Below, in pieces: positions 32,950 through 42,914 of a DNA stretch of 64,000 bases. Positions within the stretch are counted from its first letter, which is position 1, and each line of letters starts with the position of its first letter. The notes beneath the pieces are model-generated. The model made no database searches. It had not been told where the DNA came from and worked only from the letters and a program-made list of their open reading frames with translations. Position numbers and translations under genes: made by a program. This DNA comes from Mucilaginibacter flavidus (lineage in GTDB: Bacteria; Bacteroidota; Bacteroidia; Sphingobacteriales; Sphingobacteriaceae). Location of the stretch: contig NZ_JAMXOE010000027.1 of NCBI RefSeq assembly GCF_024055575.1, positions 1 to 64,000 on the forward strand. Direction: 5' to 3'.

Positions 32950-35316
32950 ATGTTTAAAAACTACATAAAAATTGCGTTTCGCAACCTGAAAAAAGACAGG
33001 CAGTTTACCTTTTTAAACGTAGTGGGGCTTTCGGCGGGCATTGCATGTACATTGCTGATTTACCTGTGGGTTCATGACGAAATGAGCTACGATAAGTTTT
33101 TTGATAACGACAATCGCCTGTACCAGGTAATGGAGCACCGTAAAGGCGGCGAGGTTGACGGCATATCCGACGAATCATCGGGTCTGGCTAGCGAAACCCT
33201 AATTGTACAAAACCCCGAGGTTGAGTATGCAACCCCGGTTGCCCCTGCAGACTGGTGGCAAAAATTCACCCTAACCGTTGGCGACAAAAACCTGAAAGCC
33301 ACCGGCCAATATGTTGGCAAAGATTACTTCAATGTTTTTTCTTTTAAAATGATAAAGGGAAAAAAGGGAGACGTGCTTGCAGCAAAAAATAACATTGTAA
33401 TTTCCGACGAGCTTGCTAAAAAGCTGTTCAACAGTACTGAAAATGCCATAGGGAAGGCAATTAAATTTCAGCACGACAAAGACTTTTTTGTATCGGGTGT
33501 GTTTGAAAAACTACCCATACATTCCTCACAACAATTTGATTTCGTTTTATCCTTCGATTACCTGGCCGATGTACAGGGCTGGGTAAAAACATGGCCCAAT
33601 GGCGGCCCGCACAATTATGTACTTTTGAAAAATGGGGCCGATGCCAATAAGTTAAGTCACAATATTACCGACATGATAACAAAAGCCGATGGCGATACTA
33701 CCCGCCATCTTTTCTTGTCGAAATTCTCTGATATTTACCTTAAACATACATTTAACCATGGTTCGCGCATAGGTAGTAAAGAGGAATATGTAAAACTCTT
33801 TTCCGTTATTGCGCTCTTTATATTAATAATAGCCTGTATCAATTTCATGAACCTGTCCACCGCCAAAGCATCGGGCAGGATGAAAGAAGTAGGTATAAAA
33901 AAGGTAGTCGGCGCCGAGCGAAGCCAGTTGATAATACAGTTTCTATCCGAATCGGTATTAATGGCCTTTTTTACCACATTGCTTGCCGTAGATATTGCCC
34001 GGCTGTTACTGCCACAGTTTAACCAACTTACTGGCAAACAAATAACATTAACTTTTGACAGCACTCTCATTCTTTCATTAACAGGTATCATGTTATTTAC
34101 CGGCCTGGTTTCCGGAAGTTACCCGGCCTTGTACCTTTCTAAGTTTAATCCCCTGGCTATTTTAAAAGGCAAGCTTAAATCTTCGGTGTCCGAGCTTATT
34201 GCCCGTAAAGGTTTAGTGGTGTTTCAATTTACGCTTTCGGTTACGCTGATTGTGGCTGTACTGGTGGTTTACCGGCAGATACAGTACATACAGTCAACGT
34301 CACTTGGGTACAATAAAAACAACGTTATAAGGATTGATTCGGAAGGTAAACTCGCCGGCAACGAAGATCGTTTTGCAACTGAATTAAGAAACATCCCCGG
34401 CGTGGTTAACGCCAGTTATACCCAGCATAACGTTGTTGGTAGAAACTATGCAACAGGCGGCCTTAGCTGGGATGGCAATATTGCCGCTGACCAGGCTATT
34501 TATTTCGAAGGCTTTTTTGGGGGATTTAATTTTACCGAAACTCTTGGCATGCAGGTAATAGCAGGCAGGTCGTTCTCGAAAAACTATGGCGCCGAAGGGA
34601 ATAAAATAATGCTCAACGAGGCAGCCGTGCGAACTATGCATCTTAAGAACCCGGTGGGGGCAAATATTAGAGCTTACGGAGGCAATTTGCAGGTCATTGG
34701 CATCGTGAAGGATTTTCATTTTGAGTCGTTACACGAAATAGTGAAACCATCATTCATTATGCTTAACGGTGGCAGCCCGTATAATAAAATGATGATAAGA
34801 ATTAAAGGCGATCATCAGAAAGAAACCATTACGCAGATCCGCGACTTGTATGAGTCGTTTAACCCGGGTTTTCCTTTTGCTTACAGTTTTTTGGATGAAG
34901 CCTATCAAAAGCAATACGAAACAGAAACCAGGGTGTCGTTACTTTCAGAATACTTCTCGGTATTGGCCATCCTTATTTCATGCCTTGGCCTATTTGGCCT
35001 TGTGGCATTCACCGCACAAAAACGGCAGAAAGAAATCGGCATCCGCAAGGTTATCGGGGCATCGGTTAACAGCATCACTTTGATGCTAACGCAGGATTTC
35101 CTGAAGCTGGTTGGCATAGCGGTCATAATTGCCTTCCCGCTATCATGGTGGCTGATGAGCAAATGGCTGAATAGCTTCGCTTACCGTATTGACCTTGGAC
35201 CGGGCGTATTTATAATAGCTTGTGCAGCTGTTGTTTTAATAACTGTACTTACAGTGAGTTTCCAGGCTGTAAAAGCGGCAGTGGCAAACCCGGTGAAGAG
35301 TTTGAGAAGCGAATAG
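32950..35316 (+). CDS. Two-FtsX-domain ABC permease, array member 1
   Basis: 788 residues. Predicted layout: cytosolic amphipathic start (NYIKIAFRNL), TM1 19-42, periplasmic MacB-PCD-like domain to about 280, TM2-4 at 281-302, 330-352 and 373-396, TM5 421-441, second periplasmic domain to about 660, then TM6-8 at 667-690, 715-738 and 752-773. Conserved coupling segments are FMNLSTAKASGRMKEVGIKKVVGA after TM2 and KEIGIRKVIGA after TM6. The first carries GRM in place of the usual RA. The C-terminus NPVKSLRSE is shared by the array. MacB-type permeases expel lipoproteins, peptides or antibiotics by a mechanical stroke coupled to the ATPase; substrate unknown. It lies 288 nt downstream of the ATPase gene. 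Confidence 0.94.
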   Translation: MFKNYIKIAFRNLKKDRQFTFLNVVGLSAGIACTLLIYLWVHDEMSYDKFFDNDNRLYQVMEHRKGGEVDGISDESSGLASETLIVQNPEVEYATPVAPADWWQKFTLTVGDKNLKATGQYVGKDYFNVFSFKMIKGKKGDVLAAKNNIVISDELAKKLFNSTENAIGKAIKFQHDKDFFVSGVFEKLPIHSSQQFDFVLSFDYLADVQGWVKTWPNGGPHNYVLLKNGADANKLSHNITDMITKADGDTTRHLFLSKFSDIYLKHTFNHGSRIGSKEEYVKLFSVIALFILIIACINFMNLSTAKASGRMKEVGIKKVVGAERSQLIIQFLSESVLMAFFTTLLAVDIARLLLPQFNQLTGKQITLTFDSTLILSLTGIMLFTGLVSGSYPALYLSKFNPLAILKGKLKSSVSELIARKGLVVFQFTLSVTLIVAVLVVYRQIQYIQSTSLGYNKNNVIRIDSEGKLAGNEDRFATELRNIPGVVNASYTQHNVVGRNYATGGLSWDGNIAADQAIYFEGFFGGFNFTETLGMQVIAGRSFSKNYGAEGNKIMLNEAAVRTMHLKNPVGANIRAYGGNLQVIGIVKDFHFESLHEIVKPSFIMLNGGSPYNKMMIRIKGDHQKETITQIRDLYESFNPGFPFAYSFLDEAYQKQYETETRVSLLSEYFSVLAILISCLGLFGLVAFTAQKRQKEIGIRKVIGASVNSITLMLTQDFLKLVGIAVIIAFPLSWWLMSKWLNSFAYRIDLGPGVFIIACAAVVLITVLTVSFQAVKAAVANPVKSLRSE

Positions 35317-35366
35317 GCAGTAGTAGTAGTAGTAACAGCTGGCAGTTTTAAAGAAAAAGGTTCTAC

Positions 35367-35398
35367 CAATGAACTAGTGAACAATTGAACTAATGAAC
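35367..35398 (+). repeat. Octamer leader repeat, permease 2
   Basis: Four consecutive 8-nt units: CAATGAAC, TAGTGAAC, AATTGAAC, TAATGAAC. The tract ends 5 nt before the ATG. Confidence 0.8.
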
Positions 35399-35403
35399 AA
35401 ACA

Positions 35404-37833
35404 ATGATCAGGAATTATTTAAAAACAGCTTACCGCAGCCTTTCAAAAAACAGGGGCTTTACCACCCTGAACATTTTAGGGCTATCATTAGGCCTGGCAA
35501 GTTGCCTGCTCATAATTTTTTACGTAGTTGACGAGTTAAGCTACGATCGTTATAATACAAAAGCCGGCAGGATATACCGTGTTAACGAGGATTTAAAGCT
35601 TGGGGAGAATAACGTTCTCTATTCTGTAGCTATGCCGCCCTTGGCAAAAACGTTAAAAAGCGATTTTCCTTATATCGAAAATACCGTACGAATTAAAAAT
35701 GCAGGTTCAGCGCATGTAAAAAAAGGGACAGCCAGTATTCTCGAAAATCGAATGGCCTTCGCTGATCCCTCGTTATTTGACGTGTTTACCCTGCCCATGA
35801 TAACCGGCGACCCAAAGTCGGCATTGGCCGAACCCAACAGTGTTGTGTTAACCGAAAGCACAGCAAAAAAGTACTTTAACAGTATCAGTGTGGTTGGCAA
35901 AACTTTAGCTTTTGATAATAACGGATTTTTCAAAATCACGGGCGTTATAAAAGATATACCGCAACAGTCTCATTTTAATTTTGACTTCTTTATCTCCATG
36001 TCCAGCTTTCCGGATAGTAAATCGAATGAATGGCTGAGAAGTGATTATAATACTTACGTTTTATTGAAAGATGCTACAGACAGCAAAAAGTTGGAAGCGT
36101 CGTTACCAGCGTTTTTAAACAAATACAGCGGCGACCAAATGAAATCGCAGCTTCATATGGATATGGGCGCTTTTGAAAAGAGCGGCAGTTTCTTCCGGCT
36201 CAATTTAACTCCATTAACCGATATTCACCTAAAATCGAACCGCAGCGGCGAACTTAGTGCAAATGGCAGTGTACAGTATGTTTATATTTTTTCGGCTATC
36301 GCATTATTCATCCTGTTAATCGCCTGTGTCAATTTCATGAATTTATCAACGGCCCGCTCTGCCAACAGGGCACGCGAGGTTGGTGTGCGCAAAGTTTTGG
36401 GCTCTGCAAAAATACATTTGATCGCCCAGTTTTTAACGGAGTCGACTTTACTAACCTTTGCCGCTACTGTTATTGCGTTTGTAGCTACCATGGCCTTGCT
36501 GCCTGCATTTAACCAGCTATCTGGCAAACAAATTACTGTGGATGCCCATACGCTGGGCTGGCTTATTCCTGCATTATTGCTCATCGTGATGTTTGTCGGT
36601 GCAATTGCAGGCTCGTATCCCGCATTTTATTTATCGGCATTTCAACCTATCGATGTTTTAAAGGGAAAGCTGGCAACCGGCTTTAAAGGTAGCGGCCTGC
36701 GGAGCTTTTTGGTTGTACTTCAATTCTCCATATCCATTTTTTTAATAGTCAGCACAATCGTTATTTACAACCAGCTTCATTTTATACAAAGCAAAAATTT
36801 AGGGTATAATCGCAGCCAGGTTTTAATTGTGCAAAATGTTTTTGAGTTGAATAAACAGGCCGGCGTATTTAAGCAGGAGGTGAAAAAACTCCCCGGCGTT
36901 GTTGATGCTACTTTAACAGGTTTTTTGCCCACTTCTAACTGGAAAAGTACAGCCATCTATTTTAAAGATGCCAGCTTTGACCAAAAGAAAGCGCTATTCC
37001 CGCAAAGCTGGGAAGTTGACGAAAATTACATTAGCACACTGGAAATGAAGATGGCTGCCGGCCGCAACTTCTCGGCGGATATGCTGACAGATTCATCCGG
37101 AGTAATTATAAACGAAGCCGCTGCTAAATTCCTGGGGCTTAAAGACCCGATAAACAAACCTTTATACAAATCAAATGGAGGCGAGCAGAATGTGGCTAAC
37201 TCAAAACAGCTCCATATTATCGGCGTTGTAAAAGATTTTAATTTCAGTTCATTACGTGATGTGGTTAGTCCGGTTGTTTTAACGCTGGCGCATAATACGG
37301 GCGCACTTAGTATTCGGGTACGTACCGCAAATATACCTGCGCTTTTAGTACAAATTAATGCAGGTTGGAAGGAATTATCGCCGGGTGTTCAAATGAACTA
37401 TTCGTTTATGGACCAGGATTTTGACGCATCGTACCGCGCGGAACAACGCACAGGTACTATTTCGCTGATATTTAGTTCGCTGGCCATAATAATTGCCTGC
37501 CTGGGCTTGTTCGGGCTCGCGGCCTATGCTGCTGAGCAACGGGCCAAAGAAATTGGCATCAGGAAAATATTAGGTGCCCGGATAACGGCTATTGCCAGCA
37601 TGTTGTCTTTCGACTTTATAAAGCTGGTATTGCTGGCTATTTTAATTGCCTTACCCACTGGCTGGTATTTAATGAATAAATGGCTGCAGGGTTTTGCTTA
37701 CCGGCAGGATATAAAGTGGTGGGTTTTAGCACTGGCAGGTTTTACCGCAATATTTATTGCGCTGATAACGGTAAGCTTTCAATCGATAAAAGCAGCACTG
37801 AGCAACCCGGTGGAAAGCCTTCGTTCCGAGTGA
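35404..37833 (+). CDS. Two-FtsX-domain ABC permease, array member 2
   Basis: 809 residues, same eight-helix two-domain plan as its neighbour (TM1 about 20-43; FtsX blocks around 290-400 and 685-800). It belongs to the subgroup with members 6 and 7, sharing LGLAxCLLIxFYVxDELSYDRxNTKAxRIxRVN near the start and ARSANRAREVGVRKVLGSAKIHLIAQFLTES after TM2. The second coupling segment is AEQRAKEIGIRKILGA. The C-terminus is NPVESLRSE. The start is preceded by four octamer repeats; a GGCAGT-type tract (35317-35347) precedes these after the stop of permease 1. No ECF-like box was seen, so it may be read from permease 1. Confidence 0.94.
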   Translation: MIRNYLKTAYRSLSKNRGFTTLNILGLSLGLASCLLIIFYVVDELSYDRYNTKAGRIYRVNEDLKLGENNVLYSVAMPPLAKTLKSDFPYIENTVRIKNAGSAHVKKGTASILENRMAFADPSLFDVFTLPMITGDPKSALAEPNSVVLTESTAKKYFNSISVVGKTLAFDNNGFFKITGVIKDIPQQSHFNFDFFISMSSFPDSKSNEWLRSDYNTYVLLKDATDSKKLEASLPAFLNKYSGDQMKSQLHMDMGAFEKSGSFFRLNLTPLTDIHLKSNRSGELSANGSVQYVYIFSAIALFILLIACVNFMNLSTARSANRAREVGVRKVLGSAKIHLIAQFLTESTLLTFAATVIAFVATMALLPAFNQLSGKQITVDAHTLGWLIPALLLIVMFVGAIAGSYPAFYLSAFQPIDVLKGKLATGFKGSGLRSFLVVLQFSISIFLIVSTIVIYNQLHFIQSKNLGYNRSQVLIVQNVFELNKQAGVFKQEVKKLPGVVDATLTGFLPTSNWKSTAIYFKDASFDQKKALFPQSWEVDENYISTLEMKMAAGRNFSADMLTDSSGVIINEAAAKFLGLKDPINKPLYKSNGGEQNVANSKQLHIIGVVKDFNFSSLRDVVSPVVLTLAHNTGALSIRVRTANIPALLVQINAGWKELSPGVQMNYSFMDQDFDASYRAEQRTGTISLIFSSLAIIIACLGLFGLAAYAAEQRAKEIGIRKILGARITAIASMLSFDFIKLVLLAILIALPTGWYLMNKWLQGFAYRQDIKWWVLALAGFTAIFIALITVSFQSIKAALSNPVESLRSE

Positions 37834-37886
37834 TTGGAGATTAGTGACCAGGAGTTAGGAAATTTTGGGTTATGAACAATAAATCG

Positions 37887-37910
37887 CAATGAACAATTGA
37901 ACCAATGAAC
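37887..37910 (+). repeat. Octamer leader repeat, permease 3
   Basis: Three units: CAATGAAC, AATTGAAC, CAATGAAC. The tract ends 6 nt before the ATG. Confidence 0.75.
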
Positions 37911-37916
37911 TAAAAT

Positions 37917-40310
37917 ATGATATTCAACTACATAAAAATTGCATGGCGCAACCTGGTTAAGCAGAAGCTGTTTAGCCTAATAAACATAACCGGTTTGGCT
38001 GTTGGCCTGGCGGTATGTATGATTATTATGATGTACGTAGCGCACGAAAGTAGCTACGACCGTTTTCATAAAAATGCCGACAGGATTTTTAACCCGCATA
38101 TGGGATTTAAAATGGGCGGGACCTCTGTAAATATGGCGTTTATGAGCTACGCGGCTGCCGATATCATGAAGCAAAAGCAGCCAGCCGTGGCAGACTATAA
38201 CCGCACAATGGCCTATTTTAAACCAGTAGTAGCCAGTAACCCCGAAAAGCCGGATTCAAAGTATTCGGAATCGAAATTGTTATTTGCCGACGCGAATTTC
38301 TTTAACTTCTTCTCATTCAAGCTCGTATCAGGCAACGCATCAACCGTGCTTAACAGGCCGTTTACTGTAGTGTTGTCGGAAGATATGGCCAAAAAGTATT
38401 TTGGCGACGAAAACCCAATTGGCAAACTCATTACGTTAAAAACCGACAGCGCATTTACGTACCAGGTTACCGGCGTGGCCCAAAATAACCCGTCAAACTC
38501 TTCAATCGAATTCAATTTCGTTACGTCGAACCTGAGCCTGCTTACAATGAAAGAGGCGAAGTTGTACACAGGTGCCAAAGAAATTAGTTTTGGCAACTTC
38601 AGTGTATACCTCTTGTTAAACCACGCCTCAGACACTGTAGCACTAAGGCGTAGCCTCGACCTGATGGCAAAGCATGACAAAACATTCGACAATGTGCATT
38701 ATTATCTTGCGGCACTGCCTGATTCACACCTGAAAAGTAATTTCGGTGATTCATCAAACACAAAATACCTGAAAATATTCCCGCTGGTTGCTATATTGAT
38801 ATTATTGCTGGCATTGGTTAATTACATGAGCCTTTCCACCGCTCGTGCAACACTCCGCGCTAAAGAAGTAGGCGTGCGTAAAGTAGCAGGCGCAAGCCGG
38901 AAAACTATCGCTACCCAGTTTTATATTGAGTCGGCAATGTTTGCAACTATCTCATTTGTGCTTGGCTATTTATTATGTTATGCCTTTAAGTCGTGGTTTT
39001 TAAATGTGCTCCAGCTTAAAATTGATGACACATTTTTATACAGCCCCATTGTATTGATTTCATTGTTTATATTATTGATGCTAACAATATTAATAGCAGG
39101 CAGTTATCCATCTGTGGTGCTATCCGCATTTAAACCTGTCGCTACATTAAAAGGCAAAATGGGTAAAAGCACAGGCGGTGTTGTGGTGCGTAAAGTATTT
39201 ACCACTTTACAATTTGCCATATCGGTAGGCCTTATTATTTGCGGCATAGTTATCGACCGCCAACTGTATTATTTTCGGCATGTGGATACAGGCGTTAGCC
39301 GCGAAAACGTGGTGATGATACCGGTGCATAATACGTTTGGTACTAACTACCCGGCGTTTAAACAGGATATAAAATCCCTAAGTGGTATCGAGAGTGCGGC
39401 GACCTCGCACTATGCTATGTTCGGTGGATATGACATGAATTCGTTCAATGGTAAAACCAAGGACGATAACATTATGGTTTCATCATTATTGGCTGATGAC
39501 CAGTACATAAAAACCTTAGGATTAAAGTGGAAATACGAACCTGCCGCCGATCAAAAACTCGCCGGTTTGCAACAGTTAGTGATAAATGAGGCTGCTATCG
39601 AAAAACTTCACCTACCGGCCAATCCGATTGGCAGTTATGTTCAGTCGGGCAATAACAAATATAAAGTAATCGGTGTATTGAAGAATTTTAACTACAGTTC
39701 GTTGCAGTCGGCAATATCCGCCCTCGTTCTAAATATAGCTCCTGATAATATGCCGTTTTTTAGCAGAGATGGTTGTAGCCTGTTTGCCAGGATAAAACCG
39801 CATACCAACCTCCCGACTTTGCTGGCTAAGATGCAAAACATCTATAAAAAATATGATAAGGATACACCCTTCGAGTACACATTTATGGACGATGCCTTTA
39901 ACGCACAATACAAAGCCGAAGACAGGCTGGCATCCATATTCAGTGTATTTACCTATATCACGATCATCCTGGCAACACTTGGCTTGTTTGGTTTGGCCGC
40001 CTTTACCATCGAACAGCGTACCAAAGAAATTGGCATCCGCAAGGTTTTGGGTGCAAGCTTGGTATCAATCAATACTTTGTTATCGCGCGACTTTTTAGTG
40101 CTGGTGGTATTATCAATTACAATTGCTTCGCCAATAGCGTGGTGGGCTATGCACAAATGGCTGGAAGGTTTTGCCTACCGGATAACTATTTCGTGGTGGA
40201 TGTTTGCCGTGGCAGGTTTAGCAGCAATAATAACTGCAATTGTAACGGTTAGTTACCACGCCATTAAAGCTGGAATTGCAAACCCGGTGGATAGCCTGAG
40301 AAGTGAGTAG
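37917..40310 (+). CDS. Two-FtsX-domain ABC permease, array member 3
   Basis: 797 residues. The TM2-proximal motif departs from the array consensus (NYMSLSTARATLRAKEVGVRKVAGA instead of NFMNLSTAR...), and the first periplasmic domain carries a run of Ser/Asp residues (SNPEKPDSKYSESK). TM5 reads TTLQFAISVGLIICGIVIDRQ. The second coupling segment is EQRTKEIGIRKVLGA. The terminal motif is NPVDSLRSE. It is one of the more divergent members, suggesting a different substrate or partner. Spacing from member 2 is 83 nt, filled with leader repeats. Confidence 0.94.
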   Translation: MIFNYIKIAWRNLVKQKLFSLINITGLAVGLAVCMIIMMYVAHESSYDRFHKNADRIFNPHMGFKMGGTSVNMAFMSYAAADIMKQKQPAVADYNRTMAYFKPVVASNPEKPDSKYSESKLLFADANFFNFFSFKLVSGNASTVLNRPFTVVLSEDMAKKYFGDENPIGKLITLKTDSAFTYQVTGVAQNNPSNSSIEFNFVTSNLSLLTMKEAKLYTGAKEISFGNFSVYLLLNHASDTVALRRSLDLMAKHDKTFDNVHYYLAALPDSHLKSNFGDSSNTKYLKIFPLVAILILLLALVNYMSLSTARATLRAKEVGVRKVAGASRKTIATQFYIESAMFATISFVLGYLLCYAFKSWFLNVLQLKIDDTFLYSPIVLISLFILLMLTILIAGSYPSVVLSAFKPVATLKGKMGKSTGGVVVRKVFTTLQFAISVGLIICGIVIDRQLYYFRHVDTGVSRENVVMIPVHNTFGTNYPAFKQDIKSLSGIESAATSHYAMFGGYDMNSFNGKTKDDNIMVSSLLADDQYIKTLGLKWKYEPAADQKLAGLQQLVINEAAIEKLHLPANPIGSYVQSGNNKYKVIGVLKNFNYSSLQSAISALVLNIAPDNMPFFSRDGCSLFARIKPHTNLPTLLAKMQNIYKKYDKDTPFEYTFMDDAFNAQYKAEDRLASIFSVFTYITIILATLGLFGLAAFTIEQRTKEIGIRKVLGASLVSINTLLSRDFLVLVVLSITIASPIAWWAMHKWLEGFAYRITISWWMFAVAGLAAIITAIVTVSYHAIKAGIANPVDSLRSE

Positions 40311-40313
40311 GCA

Positions 40314-40402
40314 AGCCCCACCTAAATCCTCCCCGGTAGGGAGGACTTAAAAAAAAGAGCGAAGTTAAAGTCTCCCCAACCGGGGGAGATTTAGAGGGGG
40401 CT
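40314..40402. repeat. REP/MITE-like palindromic element, copy B
   Basis: An 89-bp element with 15-nt terminal inverted arms (AGCCCCACCTAAATC and GATTTAGAGGGGGCT, 13 of 15 complementary) and two inner hairpins (CCTCCCCggtaGGGAGG; CTCCCCaaccGGGGGAG) around GAGCGAAG. It has the same plan as copy A at 97-186 and sits directly after permease 3. No coding capacity. Confidence 0.75.
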
Positions 40403-40422
40403 ACAAATATATAGCCATAACA

Positions 40423-40454
40423 TGCAACGTTTCAAACACTTTAACAGTCATCCT
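40423..40454 (+). promoter_or_regulatory. ECF-sigma-like promoter of permease 4
   Basis: TGCAACG (40423-40429), 17-nt spacer, GTCATCCT (40447-40454); GTC lies 43 nt before the ATG. It is one of five sites with the same design (see findings). Confidence 0.5.
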
Positions 40455-40457
40455 TAC

Positions 40458-40481
40458 CAATGAACCAGTAAACTAATGAAC
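40458..40481 (+). repeat. Octamer leader repeat, permease 4
   Basis: Three units: CAATGAAC, CAGTAAAC, TAATGAAC, ending 8 nt before the ATG and beginning right after the ECF-like -10 box. Confidence 0.7.
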
Positions 40482-40489
40482 CACATATC

Positions 40490-42841
40490 ATGATAAAAAA
40501 TTATATTAAAATAGCCTGGCGAAACCTTAGCAGGAATAAAGGCTTTACCATTACCAATTTGTTGGGTTTAACAATTGGTATGACCTGTACCATTTTCATT
40601 TTTTTGTGGGTAAATGATGAGCTTACGTTTGATAAGTTCAATACCAGGTACAAGAATATTTACCAGGTAATCGCCAACCGCGATTTTAAGAATAACATAT
40701 TTACCGACCAAAATATGGTGTTCCCGCTGGCAAAATCGCTGGAGACGGGCTATCCGCAGATAAAAAATGCTGTGATGTCCAGCTATACCTCGCCTCTGCA
40801 GTTTGAGTACGGACAAACCAAACTGAAAAAGGACCTGGCTGTTGTAGGCGGACGCTACTTTGATATGTTTACCTGTAAATTCATCAAGGGCAATCCGAAA
40901 ACAGCGTTACTTGAACCAAATAGCCTCGTGCTGACGGAGTCGACCGCCAAATCGTTTTTTGGGGATGCAGATCCCATCAATAAAGCGATTAAAATTAACC
41001 AGCAGTTGCTGAAGGTAACAGCTGTAATAGCCGATATGCCAGGCAATTCAACCCGCCAGTTTGAAGCTTTGTCGGCATTTAGTCCATCCGACCCGCAGGT
41101 TCAAAATGCGATGAAAGAATGGCAGAACTCATCTTATTCGGTTTATATTGAAACTGCACCAAATCCAAATATTGCAGCTATCGAAAAAGCCATCAACAAG
41201 ATAATGTATGACCATAACCACGATAAAATTAGTACCTATTTTACCGTGCCGATGAACAGATGGCACCTTTACAGCGATTATAAGGACGGAAAAAACACCG
41301 GCGGACAAATTGAATATGTACGCTTATTTACCATTATAGCGATTATTATACTGCTGATTGCCTGCGTAAACTTCATGAACCTTTCAACCGCGCGGTCAGA
41401 AAAACGGGCCAAAGAAGTTGGCATAAGGAAAACACTGGGCTCAGGTAAAAAACAGTTAATAACACAATTTTATTTCGAGTCGCTGCTGTTGTCGCTGATG
41501 GCTTTTGCATTGTCAATTGTTGCAGTATATCTTTTAATGTCGTCATTTAATTCGTTGGTAGGCAAACGATTAAGCTTAAATGTGGCCGATCCGGTGTTTT
41601 TGACAGGTGCTTTTATTATCATTCTGTTTACCGGTGTTATGGCAGGCAGCTACCCGGCTTTGTACCTATCATCTTTCAACCCGGTGAAGGTGTTAAAAGG
41701 AACGTTTGCTGCCGGCAAAAGTGCCGTGTTGCCAAGGCGTATACTGGTGGTTGGCCAGTTTGTAATCTCTATTTTTTTAATAGCTGCAACGCTTATCATC
41801 TATAAACAAATTCAGCATGTTAAGGACAGGGATATGGGGTATAACTCCAATAACCTGATTATGCTGCCGTCGACGCCAAACACCGATAAAAACTTTAAGG
41901 CGATAAAAAATGATATGTTAAAGTCGGGACTGATAAAAGAGGTGACCCGCACCTCATCACCGATTACTGATATCTGGTGGAGGTCGCCGTCTCCATCGTA
42001 CGTGGGTATGCCGACAGATTCGAAAATAATTTTCTCCGGCATCCAAACCGATGTGAATTTTACAAGCACAATGGGTATTAGATTGCTGCAGGGACACGAC
42101 TTTTTGGGTACACCTGCCGATTCGGCCTCGATGATGCTTAATAAAGCGGCCGTTGATGCCATGCATGTAAAAAACCCGATTGGCATGGAAATGAATTATG
42201 GCCGGCGAAAATATATTGTTATCGGCGTGATAGCCAATGTGGTTATGACATCGCCATACGACCCTGTAGACCCGCTGATGGTATATTACAGCGACAAAGG
42301 CTCCGCGTGTATCACAACCCGTTTGCGTGACGGTGTAAAGCCTCAGCAGGCAATAGATATGTTTAAAAAGCTTTTTGCCGAATATAGTCCTGCCGACGTT
42401 TTTGAATACCAATTTGTTGACAGGGAATTTGGTAAGAAATTTATCGCCGAAGAACTGATCAGCAGCCTGACCAACATTTTTGCAGGCCTGGCCATTTTTA
42501 TTTGCTGTATAGGTTTGGCGGGATTAGCGTCGTTTACTATAGAAAAACGTTTCCGCGAGATAGGCATCCGCAAAGTGTTGGGCGCTACGGTGAAACAACT
42601 ATTGATGCTGATTGCTACTGAATTTTTAAAGCTGGTATTGATTGCATTTGTTGTAGCTGTACCCTTAACCTGGTGGATGATGCACAACTGGCTCCAAAAA
42701 TACACCTACCATATCGATATCAGTATCTGGATGTTCGGCATCGTAGGGGTGCTTATTTTACTGTTAACCATGGTGGTTGTAAGCCTGAATACATTAAGCG
42801 CCGCTACCGCAAATCCGGTGAAAAGCCTGAGAAGTGAGTAG
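40490..42841 (+). CDS. Two-FtsX-domain ABC permease, array member 4
   Basis: 783 residues, the shortest in the array. It is related to member 9: both have PxD/DxM-type second periplasmic domains beginning with TSSPITDIWW here and TSAPITQGWS there. The first coupling segment is ARSEKRAKEVGIRKTLGSGKKQLITQFYFES. TM8 ends with the array C-terminus NPVKSLRSE. The first periplasmic domain is unusually rich in asparagine and lysine (FKNNIFTDQN). Promoter evidence: an ECF-like box pair 43 nt upstream, then octamer repeats up to the ATG. The palindromic element copy B separates it from member 3, so it probably starts a transcription unit. Confidence 0.94.
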   Translation: MIKNYIKIAWRNLSRNKGFTITNLLGLTIGMTCTIFIFLWVNDELTFDKFNTRYKNIYQVIANRDFKNNIFTDQNMVFPLAKSLETGYPQIKNAVMSSYTSPLQFEYGQTKLKKDLAVVGGRYFDMFTCKFIKGNPKTALLEPNSLVLTESTAKSFFGDADPINKAIKINQQLLKVTAVIADMPGNSTRQFEALSAFSPSDPQVQNAMKEWQNSSYSVYIETAPNPNIAAIEKAINKIMYDHNHDKISTYFTVPMNRWHLYSDYKDGKNTGGQIEYVRLFTIIAIIILLIACVNFMNLSTARSEKRAKEVGIRKTLGSGKKQLITQFYFESLLLSLMAFALSIVAVYLLMSSFNSLVGKRLSLNVADPVFLTGAFIIILFTGVMAGSYPALYLSSFNPVKVLKGTFAAGKSAVLPRRILVVGQFVISIFLIAATLIIYKQIQHVKDRDMGYNSNNLIMLPSTPNTDKNFKAIKNDMLKSGLIKEVTRTSSPITDIWWRSPSPSYVGMPTDSKIIFSGIQTDVNFTSTMGIRLLQGHDFLGTPADSASMMLNKAAVDAMHVKNPIGMEMNYGRRKYIVIGVIANVVMTSPYDPVDPLMVYYSDKGSACITTRLRDGVKPQQAIDMFKKLFAEYSPADVFEYQFVDREFGKKFIAEELISSLTNIFAGLAIFICCIGLAGLASFTIEKRFREIGIRKVLGATVKQLLMLIATEFLKLVLIAFVVAVPLTWWMMHNWLQKYTYHIDISIWMFGIVGVLILLLTMVVVSLNTLSAATANPVKSLRSE

Positions 42842-42877
42842 GCAGTTGGAAATAACAGTTGGCAGTCAAAAATAAAC

Positions 42878-42909
42878 TAATGAACAAATGAACCAGTGAA
42901 CAAATGAAC
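42878..42909 (+). repeat. Octamer leader repeat, permease 5
   Basis: Four units: TAATGAAC, AAATGAAC, CAGTGAAC, AAATGAAC. The tract ends 5 nt before the ATG. Confidence 0.8.
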
Positions 42910-42914
42910 CAAGT

